Origin: JACKNG01 sp040904625
Lineage (GTDB): Bacteria > Pseudomonadota > Gammaproteobacteria > Ga0077536
Length of the DNA stretch: 15,626 nt
Assembly (NCBI GenBank): GCA_040904625.1
Contig: JBBDTC010000332.1
Span: 1-15,626 of the forward strand
Direction of reading: 5' to 3'
Under the pieces are notes generated by a model. The model had not been told where the DNA came from. It made no database searches and worked only from the letters and a program-made list of their open reading frames with translations. Position numbers and translations under genes: made by a program. Each line of letters starts with the position of its first letter. Within the stretch, counting starts at the first letter, position 1. Positions 1 to 6,874 of this stretch are shown here, in pieces.

Positions 1-25
1 GGGCGTGCGCCGCGCGCTTTAAACG

Positions 26-34
26 TGCTATTAT
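26..34 (+). promoter_or_regulatory. Candidate gyrA promoter, extended -10 element
   Basis: TGCTATTAT fits the extended -10 pattern TGnTATAAT with one mismatch. No good -35 hexamer lies 16-18 bases upstream, which is tolerated in extended -10 promoters. Transcription would be expected to begin at about position 41, right at the first leader hairpin. The start site is inferred and not visible in the sequence itself. Confidence 0.5.
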
Positions 35-40
35 CGCGTC

Positions 41-68
41 TTCCCGGCGACGGGAAATCTCCTTCCCG
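41..68 (+). promoter_or_regulatory. gyrA 5' leader with two mutually exclusive hairpins
   Basis: TTCCCG occurs at 41-46 and again at 63-68, and its reverse complement CGGGAA lies between them at 51-56. The first pairing encloses GCGA, a GNRA tetraloop. The second encloses ATCTCC. Only one can form at a time. If transcription starts near 41, the first hairpin would sit at the extreme 5' end of the mRNA, where such structures often protect against decay. A switching role is speculation. Confidence 0.4.
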
Positions 69-81
69 AATCAATAAGTTA
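69..81 (+). promoter_or_regulatory. Possible IHF binding site in gyrA leader
   Basis: AATCAATAAGTTA matches the IHF consensus WATCAANNNNTTR at every defined position. It lies in an AT-rich patch between the leader hairpins and the gyrA start codon, and ihfB is encoded in the same window. About 0.5 such matches would be expected by chance in a window this size with uniform bases, and fewer at this base composition, so this is suggestive only. Confidence 0.3.
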
Positions 82-92
82 TTTTGCCTCCG

Positions 93-2705
93 ATGGCCGA
101 TTTCGCCCGCCAGCTGTTGCCCGTAAACATCGAAGACGAGATGCGTCAGTCCTACATGGATTACGCCATGAGCGTGATCGTGGGGCGCGCACTGCCGGAT
201 GCCCGTGACGGACTCAAACCCGTGCATCGCCGGGTGCTGTTCGCGATGCAGGAAGCGAACACGGTGTGGAACCGCCCGTACGTGAAATGCGCCCGCGTGG
301 TCGGCGAGGTGATGGGTAAGTACCACCCGCACGGTGACAGCGCTATCTACGATACGTTGGTGCGCATGGCGCAGGATTTCTCGCTGCGCTACACGCTCAT
401 CGACGGCCAGGGTAATTTCGGCTCCATCGATGGCGACGCTGCTGCAGCGATGCGCTACACCGAATGTCGCCTCGATCGCATCGCCGGCGAGCTGCTGGCC
501 GACATCGACATGGAAACGGTCGATTTCGTGCCCAACTACGATGGCAAGGAGCACGAGCCGACGGTGCTGCCGGCGCGGGTGCCGAACCTGCTCGTCAATG
601 GCTCGAGCGGCATCGCGGTGGGCATGGCGACCAATATCCCGCCGCACAATCTGCGCGAAGTGATCAATGCCTGCGTCGCCCTGGTCGACGAGCCCACGCT
701 CGACATCGATGCCCTGATGCAATACATCCCGGGGCCGGATTTCCCCACCGCCGCGATCATCAACGGTTCGGTCGGCATTCGCGAAGCCTACCGGACCGGG
801 CGTGGGCGAATTCACATGCGCGCCAAAGCCGACATCGAAGAGGCCGACGGCGAATATTCGCGCATCGTCGTCACCGAGCTGCCCTACCAGGTCAACAAGG
901 CGCGTTTGATCGAGAAGATTGCCGAGCTCGTCAAGGAAAAGAAGATCGACGGTATTCGGCCGGATGGCTTGCGCGACGAGTCGGACAAGGACGGCATGCG
1001 CATCGTCATCGAACTCAAACGTGGCGAGAGTCCCGAAGTTCTGCTGAATAACCTCTATCAGCAAACCCAGATGCAGTCGGTGTTCGGCATCAATACCGTC
1101 GCCCTGATCGATGGTCAGCCCAGAACGCTCAACCTGCGTGAGTTGCTGGATTGTTTTCTGCGCCATCGCCGCGAAGTGGTGACCCGGCGCACGCTGTTCC
1201 TGTTGCGCAAGGCTCGTGATCGCGCTCATATCCTCGAGGGGCTTGCCGTCGCACTGGCCAACATCGATCCCATCATCGCCTTGATCAAGGCTTCGCCGAC
1301 GCCGGCCGAAGCCCGTGAGGGATTGATGGGGCAGGCGTGGCCCCCGGGCCTGGTGCTCGACATGCTCGAGCGCGCCGGATCCGATGCCTCGCGTCCGCTC
1401 GACCTGGCACCCGAACACGGTCTCCAGGCGGATGGCTATCACCTGTCCGAGCGCCAGGCGAAAGAAATTCTCGAAATGCGTCTGCAGCGTCTGACCGCGC
1501 TCGAGCAGGACAAGATCCTGGACGAATATCGGGAAGTTCTCGTGCGTATCGACGATCTGCTCGACATTCTCGGTCGGCCGGAGCGCCTGATGCAGGTCAT
1601 CCGCGACGAACTCGTCGAAATCAGCAATCAGTATGGCGACGAGCGTCGCACCCGGATCCTCGAGACCCACGAACACCTCTCTCTCGAAGATTTGATTTCC
1701 GAAGAGGATGTCGTGGTGACGCTGTCCCATGCGGGCTATGCGAAATCGCAGCCGCTCGAGGCTTACCGCTCGCAGCGGCGAGGCGGCAAGGGCAAGACGG
1801 CGACGACCATGCGCGACGAGGATTTCGTCGAGAAGCTGTTCGTTGCCAATACCCATGACACGCTGCTGTGTTTCTCCGATCACGGCAAGCTCTACTGGCT
1901 CAAGGTTTACGAACTGCCGCAGGCCGGGCGCATCGCGCGCGGACGGCCCCTGGTCAATCTTTTGCCACTGGCGTCCGGCGAACGCATCACAGCGGTACTG
2001 CCGATCAAGGAATTCGACCCCGAACTCTACGTCGTGATGGCCACGGCCAGCGGCATCATCAAGAAGACCTCGCTGGATAATTTCTCACGGCGGCGAACGA
2101 GTGGCATCATTGCGGTGGATCTGGTCGAAGACGACCATCTCGTCGATGTCACGTTGACCCAGGGAGCCGCCGATATCATGCTGGTCAGCAGCAGCGGCAA
2201 GGCAATCCGCTTTTCTGAACAGACCGTGCGGCCGATGGGACGCACCGCCCGCGGCGTGCGCGGCATCCGGCTTGCCGCCGGCCAGGAAGTCATTGCGCTC
2301 ATCGCCATCGAAGGCGAGGGCACCGTGCTCATCGCCACCACCAATGGCTATGGCAAGCGCACCCGTTTCGAGGATTTTCCGGTCAAAGGGCGCGGCGGCC
2401 AGGGTGTCATCGCCATCCAGGCCAACCGCCGTAACGGCGATGTCGTGGGCGCCGTTTCGGTCAGCGACGATGACGAAATCATGCTGATCAGCAACCGTGG
2501 CACATTGGTACGTACGCCGGTCAGCGGTATTTCGATCATCGGACGCATCACCCAGGGTATTCGACTCATATCGCTCGGCGACAACGAGGCCCTGGTCGGG
2601 GTCGGCCGGATCGCCGATCTGGGCGGCAGCAACGGCGAGGGCGAGGGGCAGGAAGAAGACGAGGACGGCGGTGACGGCCTGGCGGCCGACACCGACAGCG
2701 AGTAG
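93..2705 (+). CDS. gyrA: DNA gyrase subunit A
   Basis: This is the breakage-reunion subunit of gyrase, which forms A2B2 with GyrB and introduces negative supercoils using ATP. The protein has 870 residues (E. coli 875). The N-terminal winged-helix/tower region aligns without gaps to E. coli. The catalytic tyrosine is Y122 in AMRYTE, and the GyrA box QRRGGKG is at 561-567, ahead of the C-terminal beta-pinwheel that wraps DNA. The tail is acidic (GEGEGQEEDEDGGDG). The quinolone-resistance region reads HGDSAIYD with S83 and D87, the quinolone-sensitive state. ATG at 93 was preferred over an in-frame TTG at 84 because it matches the family N-terminus (MADFARQLLPVNIE). No Shine-Dalgarno sequence is visible; the start follows an AT-rich stretch and CCTCCG. 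The gene probably has its own promoter at 26-34. Confidence 0.98.
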   Translation: MADFARQLLPVNIEDEMRQSYMDYAMSVIVGRALPDARDGLKPVHRRVLFAMQEANTVWNRPYVKCARVVGEVMGKYHPHGDSAIYDTLVRMAQDFSLRYTLIDGQGNFGSIDGDAAAAMRYTECRLDRIAGELLADIDMETVDFVPNYDGKEHEPTVLPARVPNLLVNGSSGIAVGMATNIPPHNLREVINACVALVDEPTLDIDALMQYIPGPDFPTAAIINGSVGIREAYRTGRGRIHMRAKADIEEADGEYSRIVVTELPYQVNKARLIEKIAELVKEKKIDGIRPDGLRDESDKDGMRIVIELKRGESPEVLLNNLYQQTQMQSVFGINTVALIDGQPRTLNLRELLDCFLRHRREVVTRRTLFLLRKARDRAHILEGLAVALANIDPIIALIKASPTPAEAREGLMGQAWPPGLVLDMLERAGSDASRPLDLAPEHGLQADGYHLSERQAKEILEMRLQRLTALEQDKILDEYREVLVRIDDLLDILGRPERLMQVIRDELVEISNQYGDERRTRILETHEHLSLEDLISEEDVVVTLSHAGYAKSQPLEAYRSQRRGGKGKTATTMRDEDFVEKLFVANTHDTLLCFSDHGKLYWLKVYELPQAGRIARGRPLVNLLPLASGERITAVLPIKEFDPELYVVMATASGIIKKTSLDNFSRRRTSGIIAVDLVEDDHLVDVTLTQGAADIMLVSSSGKAIRFSEQTVRPMGRTARGVRGIRLAAGQEVIALIAIEGEGTVLIATTNGYGKRTRFEDFPVKGRGGQGVIAIQANRRNGDVVGAVSVSDDDEIMLISNRGTLVRTPVSGISIIGRITQGIRLISLGDNEALVGVGRIADLGGSNGEGEGQEEDEDGGDGLAADTDSE

Positions 2706-2776
2706 TCACACTTGTCTGCGCTGGGAGAGAACGCGGTGGCGTGGCGCATGGGAAAGCTGGTGCGGGATTGAACGGT
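2706..2776 (+). other. gyrA-pheA spacer with short open stretch
   Basis: These 71 bases occupy the place where serC often sits in related genomes. In phase with gyrA, after its TAG stop, 21 further codons are open (2706-2768) and end in TGA at 2769-2771. Sixteen of the 21 codons end in G or C, as in the real genes here. The peptide includes GENAVAWRMGKLVRD and matches nothing I recognise; in particular it does not look like a SerC C-terminus. No Phe-rich leader peptide or attenuator of the E. coli pheL type is present. Confidence 0.3.
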
Positions 2777-3865
2777 ATGTCGTCGGAGCAGCGTTTGATC
2801 GAGCTACGCCAGGCCATCGATGCGGTCGACGACGAATTGCTGGTGTTGTTGAACCGGCGCGCCGGATTGACCATCGAGGTGGGTGAAGTCAAACGCGCCG
2901 CGGGCGCCGCGGCCGACGAGTTCTATCGCCCCGAGCGCGAAGCGCAGATCCTGCGCCGCCTGCTGGGCGATAATCCCGGACCTCTACCGGACGAAGCACT
3001 TGCCCGCCTGATGCGCGAGGTCATCTCCAGTTGCCTGGCGCTGGAACAGGTGCTGAGAGTCGCCTACCTCGGTCCGGCCGGTACCTTCACTCACGCAGCG
3101 CTGCTCAAACATTTCGGCAGTGCGGTCATGCCCGTGGCGCAAACGGATGTGGCAGACGTGTTCCGCGAGGTCGAAGCTCGAGTGAGTGATTACGGTGTGG
3201 TGCCGATCGAGAACTCCGTCGGCGGCTCGGTCAACCAGACGCTCGACTGCCTGGCTGCATCGAATCTGAAGATATGCGGTGAAGTCGTACTTGCCGTACA
3301 CCATCAACTTCTCAGCCGCGCGCCGGAGCTTGCCGGGATCGGTCGTGTCTACGCTCACGAACAGGCGCTCGAGCAATGTCGCAGCTGGCTCGATCGTCAC
3401 CTGCCGGGAATCGAACGCACGGCTTTGTCCAGCAATGCCGCGGCGGCCTGCCGCGCGGCGGACGAGCCCGCCGCCGCGGCGATTGCGAGCATCGAGGCCG
3501 GCGCGCTGTACGGTTTGCCGACCCTGGCTGCGAACATCGAGGACAACCCGCACAACACCACCCGCTTCGCCGTGCTCGGCCGGGTTCTGCCGCAGGCGAC
3601 GGACGCCGACCGTACGGTGGTGATGTTCAGCATGGACAATCGCGCGGGGGCGCTCGCCGACATGCTCGGCGAACTCGCGGCGCGCGGTATCAGCATGTCA
3701 CGGATCGAGTCGCGTCCGCTGCACACGGGTGTTTGGGATTATCTGTTTTTCATCGATATCCTGGGCCATGTGGGTGACCCCCCGGTGGCCGCTGCGCTGG
3801 CCGCGATGGAAGCGCGCGCCGCCGCCTTCAAGGTGCTCGGTAGTTGCCCGCGCGCCGTGATCTGA
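2777..3865 (+). CDS. pheA: Bifunctional chorismate mutase / prephenate dehydratase (P-protein)
   Basis: The protein converts chorismate to prephenate and then to phenylpyruvate, the committed route to phenylalanine, in the cytoplasm. It has 362 residues. Residues 5-90 form an AroQ-type chorismate mutase (LRQAIDAVDDELL, then FYRPERE). The prephenate dehydratase domain follows (AYLGPAGTFTH, VVPIENSVGGSV) and contains the catalytic NTTRF motif at 260-264. The C-terminal ACT domain has GAL and ESRP (311-314), the residues that bind phenylalanine for feedback inhibition. ATG at 2777 was chosen because the domain starts directly after it. Upstream in-frame GTG (2741) and TTG (2768) starts would add a non-conserved extension. 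It lies 26 bases ahead of tyrA, so the two are probably cotranscribed. Confidence 0.95.
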   Translation: MSSEQRLIELRQAIDAVDDELLVLLNRRAGLTIEVGEVKRAAGAAADEFYRPEREAQILRRLLGDNPGPLPDEALARLMREVISSCLALEQVLRVAYLGPAGTFTHAALLKHFGSAVMPVAQTDVADVFREVEARVSDYGVVPIENSVGGSVNQTLDCLAASNLKICGEVVLAVHHQLLSRAPELAGIGRVYAHEQALEQCRSWLDRHLPGIERTALSSNAAAACRAADEPAAAAIASIEAGALYGLPTLAANIEDNPHNTTRFAVLGRVLPQATDADRTVVMFSMDNRAGALADMLGELAARGISMSRIESRPLHTGVWDYLFFIDILGHVGDPPVAAALAAMEARAAAFKVLGSCPRAVI

Positions 3866-3891
3866 CGGCTGCGGAGGATCGGGGAAATGCG

Positions 3892-4770
3892 TTGATCAGA
3901 CGTCTCGCCATCATCGGCGTGGGGCTCATCGGCGGTTCGTTGGCGCTGGCGTTGCGGCGCGCGCGGGCTGTAGAGGAGATCGTTGGCGCCGGCCGCGGCC
4001 GCGCCAATCTGGAACTCGCCCGCGACTGCGGCATCGTCGACCGCTATACGACGGATTTGTCAGCGGCGGTGGCCGGCGCGGAGATGGTCGTCATCGGCGC
4101 TTCCCTCGGCGCCAGCGAGGCGATCCTGACCGCCATCGCGCCGCACCTGGCGCCCGATACGGTGGTGACGGATGTCGGCAGCACCAAGACCAGCGTCGTC
4201 GCGGCCGCCCGTCGGGCACTGGGTACGCGGATCGCGAACTTCATTCCCGGTCACCCCATCGCCGGCACTGAGCACAGCGGCGCCGCTGCGGCCTTCGCCG
4301 AACTCTACGACGGTCACAAGGTGATCCTCACCCCCTTAGCCGAAACCGATCCCTCGGCGCACGCCCGTGTGCGCGCGATGTGGACGGCGGCCGGGGCGAG
4401 CGTGGTCGACATGCCGGTAGAATTGCACGACACGGTGCTGGCGGCGACTTCGCACCTGCCGCATCTGCTTGCCTATGGTTTGGTTGATACGCTCGCCGCG
4501 CACGCCGCGGCCGATCAGATTTTTGCCCATGCCGCTGGAGGATTTCGCGATTTGACGCGTGTCGCATCCAGCAATCCGCGGATGTGGACGGAGATTGCGC
4601 TGGCCAACAAAGCGGCGTTGCTCGAGATCAGCCGTGCCTACATGGCGCGTCTCGATACACTCGTGCAAGCCCTGGAGCGCGATGATGCGGCCTTCCTCGA
4701 AGCCGTGTTCACGCGCGCCAAAGCAGCGCGCGACAGCTGCGTCGTACCGGAGTCCAATCGCCGTGAATGA
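3892..4770 (+). CDS. tyrA: Prephenate/arogenate dehydrogenase
   Basis: This enzyme oxidatively decarboxylates prephenate (or arogenate) to 4-hydroxyphenylpyruvate (or tyrosine) with NAD(P). The protein has 292 residues, with a Rossmann dinucleotide loop GVGLIGGS at residues 9-16. GHPIAGTEHSG follows with the probable catalytic H121, then SHLPHLLAY and DLTRVASSNPRMW. There is no fused chorismate mutase and no ACT domain, so this is the stand-alone short form. TTG at 3892 is the chosen start: it places the Rossmann fold right after MIRR, and it is preceded by GGGGAA (3881-3886) and GGAGG (3873-3877). A TTG at 3844 would overlap pheA by 22 bases and add a poor N-terminus. The gene overlaps aroA at its 3' end. 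Cofactor and substrate preference cannot be read from the sequence by eye. Confidence 0.92.
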   Translation: MIRRLAIIGVGLIGGSLALALRRARAVEEIVGAGRGRANLELARDCGIVDRYTTDLSAAVAGAEMVVIGASLGASEAILTAIAPHLAPDTVVTDVGSTKTSVVAAARRALGTRIANFIPGHPIAGTEHSGAAAAFAELYDGHKVILTPLAETDPSAHARVRAMWTAAGASVVDMPVELHDTVLAATSHLPHLLAYGLVDTLAAHAAADQIFAHAAGGFRDLTRVASSNPRMWTEIALANKAALLEISRAYMARLDTLVQALERDDAAFLEAVFTRAKAARDSCVVPESNRRE

Positions 4771-6064
4771 AATGCTGGAAGTCCGCGCCGGCGGCACCCT
4801 ACGCGGTGAAGTCGAGATCCCGGGCGACAAGTCCGTCTCCCATCGTGCAGTGATGTTCAGCGCGCTCGCCGACGGCACCTGCGAGGTCAGCGGCTGTCTC
4901 ATGGGTGAGGACGTGATTTCGACTATCGATGCGTTTCGCGCGATGGGGGTGGCCATCGACGAACTGGGGGGCGGGCGTATCCGTGTCCAGGGCGTTGGTA
5001 TCGACGGGCTCGAGGACCCGCGCCACGCGCTCGATCTCGGCAATTCGGGGACGTCGATGCGCCTGCTGTGCGGCATTCTTGCCGGTGCCGGAGTGGCGGC
5101 GACGCTCACCGGAGATGCCTCTCTGCGACGCCGGCCGATGTTGCGCGTGGCCGTACCGCTGAACGAGATGGGCGCCCGGATCGAGACCGCGGACGGGGGT
5201 ACGCCGCCGTTGGTGCTCATCCCCGGCGGGCGTTTGCGGGCCATCGACTACGCCTTACCGGTTGCCAGTGCGCAGGTCAAATCGGCCGTTCTGTTGGCCG
5301 GCCTGTATGCCGACGGCGTGACCCGCGTGACCGAACCCGCGCCGACCCGCGACCATACCGAACGTATGCTCGGCGCCTTTGGCGTGCAGCTCGAACGCGG
5401 CGACGGACAGGCGGCGATCGCCGGCGGGCAGCGCCTGCGCGCGGCCGACGTCGTCGTTCCGGCGGATCTATCCTCGGCGGCTTTTTTCATCGTCGGTGCC
5501 AGCATCGCCCCCGGCAGTGCCGTCGTCCTGCCCGGTGTAGGCGTGAATCCGACCCGCACCGGTATCCTCGAGATCATGGCCGCCATGGGCGCCGACATCG
5601 AACTAGGGCATCGGCGGACCTGTGGCGACGAACCGGTGGCCGATCTCAGGGTGCGCTCGGCAACGCTTCGCGGCATCGATATCCCGCCGCATACGGTGCC
5701 GCTGGCGATCGACGAATTCCCAGCGATTTTCGTCGCCGCCGCCTGCGCCCGAGGCACCACCGTGCTGCGCGGGGCGAGCGAGCTTCGGCACAAGGAGTCG
5801 GACCGTATCGCGGTCATGGCGGCCGGTCTGCGCGCGCTCGGTATCAGCGTGGAAACCTACGACGATGGTATCGCCATCGAGGGAGGCACGGTGCGCGGTG
5901 GCCGCGTCGATGCCCATGGCGATCATCGTGTCGCGATGGCCTTCGCCATGGCCGCGCTGCGTGCGACCGGACCGGTCATCATCGACCGCGCTGCGGCCAT
6001 CGCGACCTCGTTTCCCGAGTTCTCCGCCCGCGCCGCTGCCGCCGGACTCGATATTCGCCCATGA
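4763..6064 (+). CDS. aroA: 3-phosphoshikimate 1-carboxyvinyltransferase (EPSP synthase)
   Basis: The enzyme transfers enolpyruvyl from PEP to shikimate-3-phosphate, the sixth step of the shikimate pathway and the target of glyphosate. The protein has 433 residues. Visible motifs are PGDKSVSHR (20-28, catalytic K23), LGNSGTSMRLL around G96, GDASLRRRPM, SAQVKSAVLLAGL, ELRHKESDR, HGDHRVAM and ATSFPEF. The pattern resembles the Bacillus/CP4-type class more than E. coli AroA: L101 replaces the class I proline. G96 is the glyphosate-sensitive residue rather than the alanine of CP4. GTG at 4763 was chosen because GGAG lies at 4749-4752 and it overlaps the tyrA stop by 8 bases; ATG at 4772 is the alternative. 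It ends in an ATGA overlap with cmk. Confidence 0.96.
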   Translation: MNEMLEVRAGGTLRGEVEIPGDKSVSHRAVMFSALADGTCEVSGCLMGEDVISTIDAFRAMGVAIDELGGGRIRVQGVGIDGLEDPRHALDLGNSGTSMRLLCGILAGAGVAATLTGDASLRRRPMLRVAVPLNEMGARIETADGGTPPLVLIPGGRLRAIDYALPVASAQVKSAVLLAGLYADGVTRVTEPAPTRDHTERMLGAFGVQLERGDGQAAIAGGQRLRAADVVVPADLSSAAFFIVGASIAPGSAVVLPGVGVNPTRTGILEIMAAMGADIELGHRRTCGDEPVADLRVRSATLRGIDIPPHTVPLAIDEFPAIFVAAACARGTTVLRGASELRHKESDRIAVMAAGLRALGISVETYDDGIAIEGGTVRGGRVDAHGDHRVAMAFAMAALRATGPVIIDRAAAIATSFPEFSARAAAAGLDIRP

Positions 6065-6756
6065 TCATGGCTGCGAATGCCGTGCCCGTCATCGCCATCG
6101 ATGGCCCCAGCGGTACGGGCAAGGGCACGGTGGCGCGTTTTCTCAAATCCTGGCTTGGATGGCATCTCCTTGATTCCGGGGCACTTTATCGCGTGCTTGG
6201 TCTGTCTGCGGCAGACCGCGGCATTGCCCTGGACGATGCTGCCGCGGTCGCTGCCGAAGCCCGCGAGTTGGTCCTCGAATTCATCGAGGGCACGGGCATG
6301 ACGCGGGTCCTGTTGCGCGGCAACGACGTCAGCGATGCCATCCGTACCGAGACCTGCGGCACTCTGGCGTCCCGCGTGGCCGCGCATGGTGCCGTGCGGG
6401 AGGCCCTGCTGGAACGGCAGCGGGCATTCCGGCAGCCTCCTGGCCTGATTGCCGACGGACGCGACATGGGGACGGTGGTTTTCCCTGATGCGCCACTCAA
6501 AATCTACCTGACTGCGAGTGCGGAGGAGCGTTCGCGCAGACGATATAAGCAGTTGATAGGAAAAGAGAAGGGTGTTAACCTCGCGCAGCTTTTAGCGGAT
6601 ATCACCGAACGCGATCGACGCGATACCGAGCGCAGCGTTGCCCCGCTCAAGCCCGCAGCCGATGCCATCATTCTCGACACGACCCAGTCCGACATTGTCG
6701 GCGTCGAGGAGCAGGTGAAGCAATTGGTGCGTGACAGTGGTCTGGTCCAGGCATGA
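6061..6756 (+). CDS. cmk: Cytidylate kinase
   Basis: Cmk phosphorylates CMP and dCMP with ATP to give CDP and dCDP in pyrimidine salvage and recycling. The protein has 231 residues, close to the usual 225-230. It shows the Walker A loop GPSGTGKGT at 15-23, the CMP-site segment LLDSGALYR, the GRDMGTVVFPDA segment, SAEERSRRRY and the lid-like ERDRRDTERSVAPLK. ATG at 6061 overlaps the aroA stop as ATGA, typical of translational coupling. ATG at 6067 is an alternative only two codons later. No Shine-Dalgarno sequence is seen. A locally AT-rich patch at about 6541-6600 could hold a promoter for rpsA. Confidence 0.96.
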   Translation: MIMAANAVPVIAIDGPSGTGKGTVARFLKSWLGWHLLDSGALYRVLGLSAADRGIALDDAAAVAAEARELVLEFIEGTGMTRVLLRGNDVSDAIRTETCGTLASRVAAHGAVREALLERQRAFRQPPGLIADGRDMGTVVFPDAPLKIYLTASAEERSRRRYKQLIGKEKGVNLAQLLADITERDRRDTERSVAPLKPAADAIILDTTQSDIVGVEEQVKQLVRDSGLVQA

Positions 6757-6874
6757 TGACCCATCTGCCGGCGCCGGGCCTTAACGATCAACCATCATCA
6801 GGAGACTAGGACGTCTGTTGCAAAGCCGTCGATGATTCAATCGCGGTGAGACAGGCTTTCTTTACAACATCATC
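6757..6874 (+). promoter_or_regulatory. rpsA leader, possible autoregulatory region
   Basis: This 118-base gap before rpsA has no Shine-Dalgarno sequence close to the ATG. ATCATC occurs at 6794-6799 and at 6869-6874, the latter touching the start codon, and the complementary GATGAT lies between them at 6831-6836. The two pairings are therefore exclusive, and one would block the start. AGAC (6803-6806) and GTCT (6813-6816) can form a short stem whose loop carries GGA. In E. coli the S1 leader is structured, has a poor Shine-Dalgarno sequence and is repressed by S1 itself, so a similar role here is plausible but inferred. Confidence 0.35.

Noticed and set aside
4559..4762. N-terminal extension of aroA into tyrA
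   Set aside because: The translated extension is an out-of-frame reading of tyrA; the EPSP synthase fold begins just after 4763.
5068..6060. N-terminal extension of cmk through aroA
   Set aside because: It is an Arg-rich shadow of aroA; the kinase begins at 6061 with the Walker A loop 14 residues later.
6768..6777. Palindrome CCGGCGCCGG after cmk as a terminator
   Set aside because: The possible loop is too small, the stem does not extend, and no T-run follows.
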